Positions 45,301 through 56,080 of a stretch of 64,000 nt of DNA are shown here, piece after piece. Made by a program: the position numbers and the translations under genes. A model generated the notes under the pieces. It had not been told where the DNA came from and did not search any database. It saw only the letters and a list, made by a program, of their open reading frames with translations. Each line of letters starts with the position of its first letter. Positions within the stretch are counted from its first letter, which is position 1. The stretch comes from Phoenix dactylifera (Eukaryota; Streptophyta; Magnoliopsida; Arecales; Arecaceae), in contig NC_052409.1 in the NCBI RefSeq assembly GCF_009389715.1, positions 6,869,605 through 6,933,604 on the forward strand, given 5' to 3'.

Positions 45301-48300
45301 AGGACCAAAGTCCCAGCGAGACTCAAAATCATATTAAACTGCAAAAAAAAAAAGTAGATTCAATTTTAGTTTGTAATTCCTCCACATGTAAGAATCCTAC
45401 ATTCTTTGTACCTTATATCCAGGCGCCTGTTGCTTTATTCAATTATCCATCATTAACATCGCCATTCCAAATTACAGTTTCAAAGTCCTTTTGTGATTGC
45501 AAACATGGAATATGGGTAAAATGAAGAAATTTCAAATTTCCAGTTCAAGGCTTTTTCTTAGGGTTAGAGGGCTATCAATGTTCACAGACAAACATTGAGG
45601 TTATCTTTCCAATAATTGACATGATGGCTAAAATTTACAATATATAACACAAAAACCCCAAAATCCAGCACCCAAGGTTGGCCTCTAAGGGTTTCTGAAT
45701 TTATTGTGGGGCACATGCAAAAAATGGTGACTTCAATCCTGTGCAATATTTACAAACCATCAGGATTAGAAATTTCATATGTGTTTCTCTTAGGTCGCTC
45801 TGCCTTATAAATACATTTCTTCTGATAAACATACCTCCAAGTTTACTCTCTAATAAATGACCAAGGCAGAGAAAGAGTACACAAACTAAAATATAATGTA
45901 ATCATCAAACTTATTCTAGACATCTAGAATAAGTTTACTCTCTTAGTTCAGCTTTTATGTGAACCAGTATCAGAAATGAATGCTCTCTTATTACTAATTT
46001 AAACAGCAATGTCAAATGAGGAAATGAAAGCAAGAGAATTTATATGTCAGGTGCACTCATGCTCTCTTTGCTAGCCAGCATATGACTTGCCTGTTCCCAC
46101 AAACCACATGCTTACTTTGTGTATGCTTGGTAGTCAACAGTTCTTGTCGAGTTCTTGCCTTTTTTTTTTCGGATATACATCCAAATTCAGTTAAGGGAGA
46201 TTCCCAAAGTAAATTTGCAAACAAACAGTAAACCCTCAAATACTGTGTAGAAGTTGCTGAATTTCTAGATGAAGAGCAACTACAAAAAAAGATATGAAAA
46301 GTCACCTCTAGGGACTTCTCCTTGGATGGTTCTTCATACGATCTTGATACCTGCAATTTTTGCACATGCATGCAGTTTAGGTGAGCTACAAACTAAAAGA
46401 TATGAATTATTGTTGCCGAAAAAATGAAAAAAAAAAAAATCAATGACATATTAAGGACGGTAAGTAAATGACAGCTACTTACGGCATCGAACAAGGATAA
46501 GTTTTGAACCTCGTTTTCTAATGTAGAAGACCTTGGGGAAGATCCTTCTTCAGATTCTTCGGGGACAGGTGAGGGAGGATTGGCAGGAATGTAAGCAACC
46601 CGCAGCTTAAACTCCTCAACAACCTTGCCATGTTCTTTGTTGAACTGACAATTCAGTGTGATATTCAATATAAGTCAGTGTGCTCCCAAAAGAAATCAAC
46701 AACAGAAACTTAACCATAAAGAGCAAGCTGCCCAAATCCAGCCACCATTTCAGGGGTTATATCCTTGGACGTCACACCATGTTCAGTCATAACACTCTGG
46801 AGGAGGAACTTGTCTTTGCATTGCATGTCAGGTGGAGCCTCCTTCTGGGCTTGCATTGTTACTGAAAATTCCAAAATCAAAAAATTACATAATAAATAAG
46901 CATTAATAATTACATCAAAAAATTGCTGTAGCATGACCAATAATGATAGTTTACCAGCGACATCACATGTTGATCCAGGTAGAACTATCCCCGTGTTGGG
47001 GCGAACACAGTATTTCTTTGGGTTGGTTGTTTTAACCTACAATATTTCAAGAAACATGATGCATTTGAATTCAGCCTTCCAGCACCAACAATATACTCCA
47101 AGAAACATGAAGAGATAAAACAGGAAATTGTTGCATCAAACAGGGAGGCAAACAAATAAAACTTAAGATACCAAATTAGAGAACTACAAAATGAATTACC
47201 TTGAAAGCAACGTACTGATCAGTCTTGTTGGTCAATCGCATAGAACATGAGCTCTGCTTCTTCAGTTCAACTTTTCAATGCAAAAACATGGACAAAGTAA
47301 ACATATTTGGTCAGCCAGAAAGAAACAATTTTAATCAACCCTAAACGGAAAAGAGCTCATTTTGAAATCATTTCAAAGAGCTCATTTTGATTCATTTTTT
47401 TGTCTTTTCTTTTTTTTTTCTTTGAGTGCATGAGAAGAGGTAAAGACTTTCCTACTAAGGAAAATTTTATAAAAGGTTAAGGACCATACAGGATTTTGCT
47501 GAGGAACAAAACTAAAAGAAAGAAGCGCAACGAAAAGACAAAAAAGAACAGAAGGAAAAGATATCATAACAGAGAAAACAAGAACAGAGAACAAAGGAAA
47601 ACAGAGAGACCAAGAACAAGAGAAGACAAGGATGCAGCCACACTTCTATGACTCGGTTTTATCTTTGAATTGCAGCAGAGCACTTCACGGGACATGAAGT
47701 CATGAAGATCCTTCCTTAAAACAGCCACCTCCGAGCTAGACTTGTGTTAAAAAAATTATTGCAACCATTCCCCCCAAATGCTCTAGGAAATTGCTAAGAC
47801 CAACTGATCCCAGCTTTCCTTAAATCTGCTCTTAACCCCCTTTGATACCCATATTGTCCATAGTAATGTTAGCCAAATCGTGCTGAACCAACCGATTCGG
47901 GGCGTACCGAACTGGATTGGTTCGAAATCCTAATGGTCTCTGTTTGTCGCTGGCTCGATTACGATGCTGCTGCCACCGTCGACCAGGTCCACCAGATAAG
48001 TCTCTCCTTCTCTCTCCCCTCCTTGATGATGACAACAACCTCTCCCTCTCTCGACCTCTCTCATGCTATGCCTCGCTCTCCCTCTCTCTCTGCTCTCAAC
48101 AACGATAACGGCCTCTCACTCTCTCTCCCTCCCTCTATCGGTCTCTCCCTCTCCCTTGCTCCCTCCCTCTCCCTCTCCCACCCTCTCTCTCTCCTTTTCC
48201 CTCTCCCCTTCCCTCCGGCTCTCCCTGTTTTGGTACATCCCAAAACAGCACGGTATGGACCCATACCACAGCATGCCCTCCAATATTGATTTGACGAACC

Positions 48301-50266
48301 TTGGTCCACAGAAAAAGTAGAGTGGGCGGATAACCTTTAATATCTAAACAAGTTTTAACAGAGCCAAATGCTCTGCTGGAGGTACAAGTTAAGGAATAAA
48401 TGTGCTCCCATTTCCACTAAGGTATTACACAGAACATGATGCAGTGATGGGCTAGCCATTTTTGTAAATGACCTTGATAGTATGAATTTGATTTCTGATC
48501 GTCAACCACATGAAAATCTGATACTTTTCTGGAGTGGAAGACTTCCATAGTGCCTTGGAGAAGGGTTATGGGGCAATTAAGGAACTTATATAAGTTCACC
48601 GAGAAAAAGTGGTCCACTTAGAATACCTTGTTTTTAATCCCTCATCCTCCTCATTCCACAAAGGTAGAGCGACAAAGATCTGCCATCTTAATCTTCTCCA
48701 CTTACATTGGGAAGGAACAGGTGTATTCATTCTTATAACATGCATGTAGAGAGAAGGAAAACAGCCATCAACGGTATTCCATTCATCCAACCATCCGCCC
48801 AAAACCTGATTACTTTACCATTTTCCAGCTTGAAAGAAGTACTATTCCAGAAGGCTGCTAGAGGTTTACTAATATCTTTCCAAATAAGCAAGACTCCAGC
48901 AAGAGATCTACTCTTCATACCCATTCATCTTCAAAAATAATAGAAAGCACAAACAACCCTTTTCCATAATCCATTTTCCTTTACTAAGATCCTCCATGCC
49001 CACTAGGCAAGCAATGAAGTATTTGTATCAGCTATACTCTTTACACCTAAAATTTCTTCAAATTTTGCCTTGCAAATATTCTCCCAGCTTGCTAAACAAT
49101 TAAAGCCACTAATTTTTCAGTACCGTTCCATAAAAAGGCGCGTCTCCAACCACCTATTCTTTTCATAACCAATTCAAGAGCTTGAAAATGGATATGTAAT
49201 ATGCTGGGAATGCAGATATAACAGCATCAAGAAGAGTTAATTGACCTCCAACCGATATTCATCTACCCTTCCAAGAAGCTAGCCTTCTTTCTATTTTATC
49301 AAACAATGCTAACCAATCTCTTCTACATAGTTTCCTGTTGCTCAAAGGGAGACCACTGTAGCAGAAGGGCAATACACCAATATGACAATCCGTATGCTTT
49401 GCTGCAGCTTGCTGTGCTTCTTCATCGATATTCATGCACACAAGAACACTTTTATAGAGATTGATTTTCAAGCCTGTTGCACTCTCAAATCCAACAAGCA
49501 TGGCTTTCATTACCAGGAGTTCCGATTGATTGCAAGAGGAAAAGAGAAAAGTGTCGGCAAATTGCAAGCTCCTGATGCCACCTAGCAGATCACTCAGTCC
49601 AATATCGTTGAGCAGATCATTTCTCTAAGCTTGCTTTAGAACCTGGGCTAACACATCTGTCCAATATGAACAAGCCTGGATATAAAGGTTCCGCTTGCCG
49701 CAACCCCTGCTTGGGTTCGATCCGTTTACCCAGGCATCCACTAAGCAAGACACTAGTTTTTGAGGTGTCCATAACCTCCTTATGCAATCTATCCATTTTT
49801 GTGGGAAGCCTCTCACTTGTGAAAGATTGAATAAAAATTTGCAGCTCAACATATCAAATGCCTTTTCTAATTTTGAAATCAACGTGGAAGGGGAAAAAAA
49901 CATATGAACAAGAAACCTAAACCCAAATCCAACTAAACTACAAACCCAAAAGAAAAACCACAGCCATTGCACCACTTCCCCTTCCAAATCGCACCTTTGA
50001 TGCGATCAACCGAGAAAAAGTAAACCAAGCAACCATCAGTAATATATTAGGGGAAAAAACGACATACTCGAATGGTTAACCAAGATCCCGCCCCAAAAAT
50101 CCAACAAAATTCCATGAAATCAACGAAAAATGGGAAACGGATAACTATAAAGAGAGCAATCATGCATTGCACAAAGAACGCCGATAACAGAGAAGAAATG
50201 AGACGTACAAGGAAATTTTAGCTCTGTCGGCTGGATATCAAGAAAATCCCCGGTACTCATTCCCAT
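42363..50266 (-). CDS. VAP27: VAP27-type vesicle-associated membrane protein (MSP domain, ER tail anchor)
   Basis: Eight minus-strand exons give 240 residues: 50266-50209, 47270-47200, 47036-46955, 46861-46746, 46644-46483, 46350-46306, 44549-44472 and 42473-42363. All boundaries are GT-AG with consistent phases and the total is 723 nt. Residues 5-130 or so are a major-sperm-protein domain: DIQPTELKFPFELKKQ, NKTDQYVAFKVKTTNPKKY, CVRPNTGIVLPG and MQAQKEAPPDMQCKDKFLLQ. A Pro/Ser-rich linker (SEEGSSPRSS) follows, then a coiled coil (about 180-209) and a single C-terminal hydrophobic anchor (VTFVVLVGLLGVLIGYII) ending RKK. VAP proteins sit in the ER, bind FFAT-motif partners and tether ER to plasma membrane, cytoskeleton or other organelles. 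Start at 50266; Met3 at 50260 is an alternative. Intron 1 (2.9 kb) contains a LINE relic. The gene looks intact. Confidence 0.95.
47944..48290. repeat. CT-rich low-complexity block in VAP27 intron 1
   Basis: Runs of TCTCTCCCTC-type sequence (about 47998-48230) edged by sequences such as GGTACATCCCAAAACAGCACGGTATGG. Frames of 63-118 codons rich in Ser/Leu/Pro are composition artefacts. The edges suggest a dispersed repeat, but no ends or target duplication were found. Confidence 0.45.
48420..49990 (-). mobile_element. Degenerate L1-type LINE relic in VAP27 intron 1
   Basis: Three separated minus-strand segments follow the order of a plant LINE. Reverse-transcriptase palm pieces at 49987-49625 include KAFDML and RGFPQKWIDCIRRL. 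Then 49567-49259 has QFADTFLF in place of the usual ADDTLLF, followed by ATGLKINLYKS, YSGLPLSNRK and WLALFDKIERRLASWKG. Last, 48924-48733 reads FWNSTSFKLENGKVIRFWADGWM. Many stops and frame breaks separate them, and one catalytic Asp of the ADD motif is lost. It lies in the same sense as the host gene. It looks older than, and different from, the LINE family at 52098. Confidence 0.7.
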
Positions 50267-50620
50267 GGCCTCAGATCCCGTCCGAAGAAGATAGCAAGAA
50301 ATTTCTCCTCCCCCTTCAATCCTTTCAAATTGAAGAACCTAAAGATTATGGTGACCGAGGAGAGAAATAGAAAGGTCTAACGAAGGAAAAACGATTTCTT
50401 TTCCCCTTCTTGGCGCTTGATTTAGAATTCGATCTTGATGTCCCTCGCTGCTTCTCTTCTCTTTGATTCGAGCGCTCGATTTCCAGCGCTCGAATAGATC
50501 TCGGCGAGGAGGGAGAGAGAGGAGAGACAGCACGGAGAGCTGGGACGGGTGAGATCTCTCTCTCAGTCTCGCCCTCGCTCGCTCGCTCCCTCCGGCTCAT
50601 TTTGGATGCAATAATTTGAG
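50267..50620 (-). promoter_or_regulatory. 5' leader and promoter-proximal region of VAP27
   Basis: Upstream of the VAP27 ATG (minus strand) the sequence is GC-richer, with a GAGCGAGCGAGCGAG run and CTCTCTCC tracts, typical of a plant 5' untranslated region with pyrimidine-rich patches. The Ser/Arg-rich frames of 64-84 codons here are not supported as genes. No TATA box was assigned. Confidence 0.4.
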
Positions 50621-52082
50621 CCTAGATTGACCAAAATACCCGTGGGTTCACGCCGTCACGTTCACGAATCCAATAACGGCGTTATTCCGTTATAACGGAT
50701 ACTCACCAAAATCGCATTGCCCATCATAACGGTTATAACTGCTGCTATTTGCCCCGTTAGAGTTAATGGTAACATCAAAATAGCAATGCTGTAACGAAAA
50801 CATTATCATGAAGGACAATAATTAATAATAGTAAAAAATAATAGAATTATTATGCAAATAATTGTTGATATAATAAAAATCAGTGAACGTACAAATGCCA
50901 CAAATTAATGGACAAAGTTGCAAATGGGTAGGAATTTACCCGCAACCTGACCCGACCCAATCCATTTTTGGAGGCCTCGTGGAGTCGGGCCGGATTTTAA
51001 ACTTGGACTCATTCCATTTTCCCGGTTAGGTATGGGTTTACTGTATTCCATCCTGATCCGACCAATTTGAAATTCGGATAATTTTGGATTTTTAATTTTA
51101 TGCCCCATCCTGATTCGATTCATCTAAATTTGTAAAATTATTTAGGCCTGCAAGCCGCAGACCGCGGAGTGCAGACAAGTTCTGAAGTTTCGAATGAGTT
51201 TGATTCAAATTGAATCTAATCTAGACCCGAACCCGATCCTATTTTTTAAATTGGATTCTGGTTATATATTGATTTGATCCGGCTCGAATGATCCATTGCG
51301 TCAAATTGTAACGGTGGATTCGATCCAACTCGATTAGACCCAAATTTTTATTGAGTTGGATCTGGGTCTAAAATTAGGATCCGAACAAAAGATCGGATCA
51401 GGCTGGGGTTAATCATGATTCAACCGATTCGTCCCATTTGTAATGGATAATGCTCAATAACTGACAAGAATGGTGGGAATCGACGGCGTTATAACGGCGG
51501 TCATGTCAACCCGCTCACGCTTAGGGAAAGTGGAGGGTAGTACGTTGGAGCTGCGCCTACACTCGTGCAGCCCGCGTGCGCTTTAATAGTCGTGTGATCT
51601 TGATGAGTTGGACGGCATTAACTTGTGGTACATGTCCAATCAAATATCTATTACCATCTACAAATGGTCCACCTAAATATTGGATCATGACCTTCAACTG
51701 TGGTTTCCCACCCAATCTATACTGTTTCAGGGGCCACTCAAATAGTGAGGAGTTTGTGGTTCGTGGCAGAATTTTAGCTACGGAGTTGGACTTTTGTTTG
51801 CTGATTCATTCTAGATATTCAAGCCTTGAAAAACTTCCATTGAGAAGAATATGCTAACTTTGTCCCCATGAACCCATTTGGCATTGCCTATTTCCATTTT
51901 CAAGAGCAGTTAGATTAGACAATCTAGCTCCAATGAGCGAACTAAACAATTAAAATCTTCTTATAAATTTTATTCACAATTGAGGTGATGTCGTTCTAAT
52001 TAGGATAGGCATTTCTATAGGAATTTCGAAGATTGATTAAATACCAATGCATGAGCAATGTTGATAGAAGATGCCATCCTTG
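50621..52082. other. Intergenic DNA with degenerate GGATTCGGATC-like repeats
   Basis: Between about 50930 and 51430 short words such as GACCCGACC, GGATCC, CGGATTTTAA and TCGATCC recur irregularly on both strands, giving a diffuse low-order repeat. No gene recognised; the 93-codon frame at 51576-51857 has no family likeness I can name. Confidence 0.35.
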
Positions 52083-55025
52083 AAAGATAATATCATGCTA
52101 TGTGCAGATTCTTTGTCCCGTGCACTCAGACAAGCCATTCAAAAGCAGAAGTTGGAGGTCTATGGCCCAGCGACTGGGACGACTAGGATTTCACATCGGT
52201 TATTCGCTGATGATTGTATACTGTTAGCTCGCGCGACGAGCAGATCAGCATGGACTATTAGCAGGATCTTGGGGGCATATTGTGGAGTGTCAGATCAGCA
52301 GGTCAATCTGATCAAGTCTGCCATTTCTTTCAGCCCGAAGACTGACCATAGGATGAAGCATTCTATCATGAGCCTTCTAGGGATTGGAGAGCAGGAGGAG
52401 ACCCTTACATATCTCGGGGTACCTATTACAAGATATCGCCTATACCGGGGGGAGTATACATCCATGGAGCTGGGCATCACCCGCCGACCGGAGAGCTGGC
52501 AGGCGGGTGCGCTGTCGATGATGGGCCGAGTCATTCTGTTACGGCCAGTGTTGAGTTCCATCCCCACTTACTTGCTTTCCAATACCCTGGTCCCTCTTGT
52601 AGCGATCCGGGGATTGGAGAGGATGTTTCGCACCTTCATTTGGGGACGGCGGGGAGGTAGAGACGGCGTTTATCTAGTGGCATGGGAGACTATTTACCAG
52701 TTGACCAGCAGGGGAGGACTTGGTATTCATTTGTTGGTTGAGCGCAGGGAGTTACTAGCGACCAGGATAGCAGCCCGGTTTCTTCTGGAGCCTGAAAGCC
52801 TTTGGGGCTCATTGTTGAGGGCGAAGTACGTGGATCCTGCCCCCCACTTCGTCCTACGTGCTGGCTGAGGAGCTTGCTTTATCTGGAGAGAGATCTGTGC
52901 CCGCGCCCTAGGAGTGATATCGGAGATCAGGTGGAAGATTGGGGATGGGCGGACGATTAGCATTCTGGAGGACAGATGGCTGGCTGAGGTAGTACTGCAG
53001 GGTTGGCCCACCGAGATTGACCATGGCGGGATGGAAGGACGCAGAGTGTGTGCATTATTTGCCCAGGAGGAGCGGAGGTGGGACGCGGGTCTTGTTCGGC
53101 AGGTATTTGGGGAGCATCTTGCAGAGCGTGTCCTTGCTCTGCCGATCCTAGAGGGAGAGGCAGTAGATAGGAGGGTGTGGAGCAGGACAGGGAGGATGAC
53201 TGTGAGAGCTCGAGACCTCTCGTGGATAGGTAGAGGGCCCTCAGTGCGACAGATGGACTGCGGCTAGATTTGGAGGATGCACATTCACCCCCGAGTGGCC
53301 TTGTTCCTGTGGAAGGTGGCTTGGGGGTGTTTACCTACCAATAGAATTTTGGTGAGGCGGGGATTAAGGGTTCCTGCCGGATGTGGAGCTTGTCAAGCGA
53401 AAGCGACGGAGGAGACCATCTATCATGTCCTTTTTGGGTGCCCGAGAGCCAACCAGATATGGAGATGTGTTTCAGCTCAGCCTGACTAGAGGCAGATGTG
53501 GGCGTCCACTGAGTTCCTACGACATTTCGAGGCCTCGGTCCGGGGGTTTGTCCGAGAGGAGAGGGGGACACGTGATGCCTATCTGGCCTATCACTGCTGG
53601 CTGGAGAGGAATACACGGGTTTTTGATGGCGAGAGCCTCCATCCGAAGGTGGTAGCGAACCGAGCTCTACGGCATGCGGCGGAGATCACCGACACTATTG
53701 AGGCTTCACTTACTGGGTCGGTCAGGAACATCTGGGGCCTCCATTCTGCTCTTGCAGCGTCTAAGACGATATTGGTATCCTAGGTGCCCCCACCTCTAGG
53801 CTTTCTCAAGGTGAACCAAAAGGAAGCAAAGGCCCCATATAAAATGGGAACAGGAGCTGGTTATGAATCTTCCCCCTTGATGGAAGGGAGGTGGAGAGTT
53901 TCCTGGCCTGCAGAGGGGCAATTTGGGAAGTTGGGGATGTTAGTTTTGTTTTGGGTGGAGAGAAAAAGAGAGGAGAAATTTGGTTGGCTTGATACGCGTC
54001 TGAAGCCACTCTTATCTTTCATCCCTTCTCTTTTTTGGTTTTGGTCTTGGTTTTCATTCCCTCACATTACTCCTCATCCAGTTGGGCCATCAGGAAGAAA
54101 GATAGGGGGATTGGAGATGGACTTCTTGGAGGGTAGAGAAAGAAAAGGAGGGAGGGGGGTTGAATGGCTGCTGTGATGTTGCAGTGGCTGCTTGGGTACT
54201 CACTTGAAGGGGAGATGGTGGGATGGGTTTTTTATTAATTAGATGGAGTGAATTTTCTATAATGCCCCTACTTTCTTTCATAGAGAGGTTTCTTTCTGGA
54301 CAAATTCTTTCCTTTACCTTGACCATGAAGTGCCATGGGATAACCTTTTCCTACTCTGCTCTTGCTTGACATGGTAAACAGTACTGCCAAGCATTATCTC
54401 AATTATTTAATCAGTTTTATGGGCTCTTCCTTAAGTATAATTATTTTTCCATACTTTCATTTAAAAATTATATTAAACTGAAAAAGCTTTTTACCTGTCT
54501 TTGTTGCATACATACATTTTTGTTGAAATAATGTGCTTGATGGCTATCTATTTTCATATCCTTTTTTCTAAGTATTTTATACTTATTAAAAAAATTTATC
54601 ATTAAAAAAAAGGCCTCATTCACTGAATCCGCCTTAGGCCTCCAAATGTATTGGGCCGCCCCTGCTCCTATGCGAGGCGGGTACTAGGTGTGAGTCGCAT
54701 CCTTCTCGAGGGGGACTTAACCACGGTGATCGAGTGGATCCGAAAAGAGGGGTGCTCAGTTGAGCACCGGCCGCTGCTCCACGATATCCACAGGGCTTTA
54801 GGGGAGGCTGACTCCTACCAGGCCACGAATGTATATCGGAAGGCGAACGGTGCTGCAGATTGGGTTGCTTCCTTCACGACTCATCACTCGGGAGGCTTTT
54901 TCTGGATAGACCATGGGGTTGTGCCTATGCCTTTGCGCAGCATTTTATTTTCTAATTTTGTTGGCCATCTTCACACTCGTCAGGTGTGAGCCGCCGATGT
55001 ACCAAAAAAAAAAGATAATATCATG
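52083..55025 (+). mobile_element. 5'-truncated L1-type LINE with target duplication, split by a hAT element
   Basis: The insert (about 52098-55010) carries the late part of the reverse transcriptase (SHRLFADDCILLAR, YLGVPITRYRL, MFRTFIWG). The zf-RVT region (HPRVALFLWKVAWGCLPT, then CGACQAKATEETIYHVLFGC), the start of RNase H (PPPLGFLKVN) and, after the nested hAT, the RNase H end (LLEGDLTTVIEWI, ANGAADWVASFT) follow. It ends GTGTGAGCCGCCGATGT plus poly-A. The direct repeat AAAGATAATATCATG at 52083-52097 and 55011-55025 is its target duplication. All coding parts before the hAT share one frame, broken only by stops at 52866, 53265, 53487 and 53781. Confidence 0.9.
53815..54664 (-). mobile_element. 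Non-autonomous hAT element, copy C (end deleted), nested in the LINE
   Basis: Reverse-complement of copies A and B. Its right end, GGGCCGCCCCTG, is the CAGGGGCGGCCC terminus. The left end stops at the AACCAAAAGGAAGC position, so about 120 bp of the element's other end are gone. The LINE also lacks about 140 bp between the FLKVN codons and the YARR codons on the two sides, so a single deletion probably took the hAT end and the adjacent LINE. No 8-bp duplication can therefore be seen. Confidence 0.85.
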
Positions 55026-55796
55026 TTTAATAGTTATGTGGGGCTCAAGGTAAGAACAATCGGAATTTTCAATAGCAGCGTATAGATAATGAGATTGAAA
55101 TAATATAAAATTCGACTCATGGGATGGTCCTCTAATTTCATTCATATCAATAACAATATAATAGCTACATATCTTAATAAAATGATTTTTTGAATGTGCT
55201 TTAATGTTCAAATTAATAATATGTATTTCTTGTTACAATGAAATGCTTCTATAATTTTATTGGTTTGGATAAACAAATTATGGATTGAAATTACTGCTAT
55301 ATGCATTGAAATTGATGGTATACTAAGCATTTGGAGCAGAGACAAATTATGGAATTTTATGATTTGTAAGGCATTATTATCCACTTGTTAATCATCTTAG
55401 AACTTGTATTCTTTGGATAACTCTATAATTCAAGGATTTCCTTTACCTTATAGTGAATCAATTTTGCTTTTCCATTGAGTAAGCTAGCCTTTCAAAAAAT
55501 GTAGCATTTTGTTCTACCTTCATTTATCTGCCTTGACTGCTTTTGTAAACTGTTGCTGTGTCAGGAACCGGTATAAGAAAATATAACATATATAAATAAA
55601 TCTACTTCATCTTATCAACTTATGCTTTTAGGACAAGTGGTGATTTTAACATAGTATCTGAGCAAAGGTCCTGAGAGAAAGTTTGGCCCACATGTGAGGG
55701 AGAGTATAAAAAAATATAAAATATATAAATAAATTTACTTCTCATCTTACCAGCTTAAGCTTTTGGAACAAGTGGGGATTTTAACAACTGGATTAT
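55026..55796. other. AT-rich intergenic DNA
   Basis: No gene recognised. An imperfect direct repeat of about 50 bp (near 55575-55650 and 55700-55785, with AAATATATAAATAAATTTACTTC and CAAGTGGGGATTTTAACA-like ends) suggests a local duplication. Confidence 0.4.
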
Positions 55797-56080
55797 ATGG
55801 TTCGAGCAGCAAAGAAGTCAACAGTTGAGGAGCTAGAGATCATGCTCAAGGTTGTGGATCCATAGACACATGGTAAGCTGGGTTTGATGAAGTGCAGATG
55901 GTTTGATCTTCCTGATGGTGGCCCAATCCCAAAGGAGCTGATTTCTGGTGTGGAAGAGGTTGTGCAGATACTCGAATAAGAAGATAAGGAGAGCAATGCT
56001 TCTTAGTGGGATGATAACTACCTGCCCTCTGAAACCTTCTCTCCAAGAGAGGTTCGCAGAGTTTCTGTGGTTTCTCTGAG
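55797..56080 (+). pseudogene. Unrecognised exon-like fragment with stops
   Basis: The plus frame from ATG 55797 reads an exon-like sequence with a stop near 55863, then WFDLPDGGPIPKELISGVEEV, another stop, then SETFSPREVRRVS. Codon choice and amino-acid mix look protein-like, but I cannot name the family. It may belong with the pieces at 58150-58754. Confidence 0.3.

Noticed and set aside
47917..48320. Ser/Leu/Pro-rich open frames in VAP27 intron 1
   Set aside because: CT-rich low-complexity DNA; both strands open, no domain.
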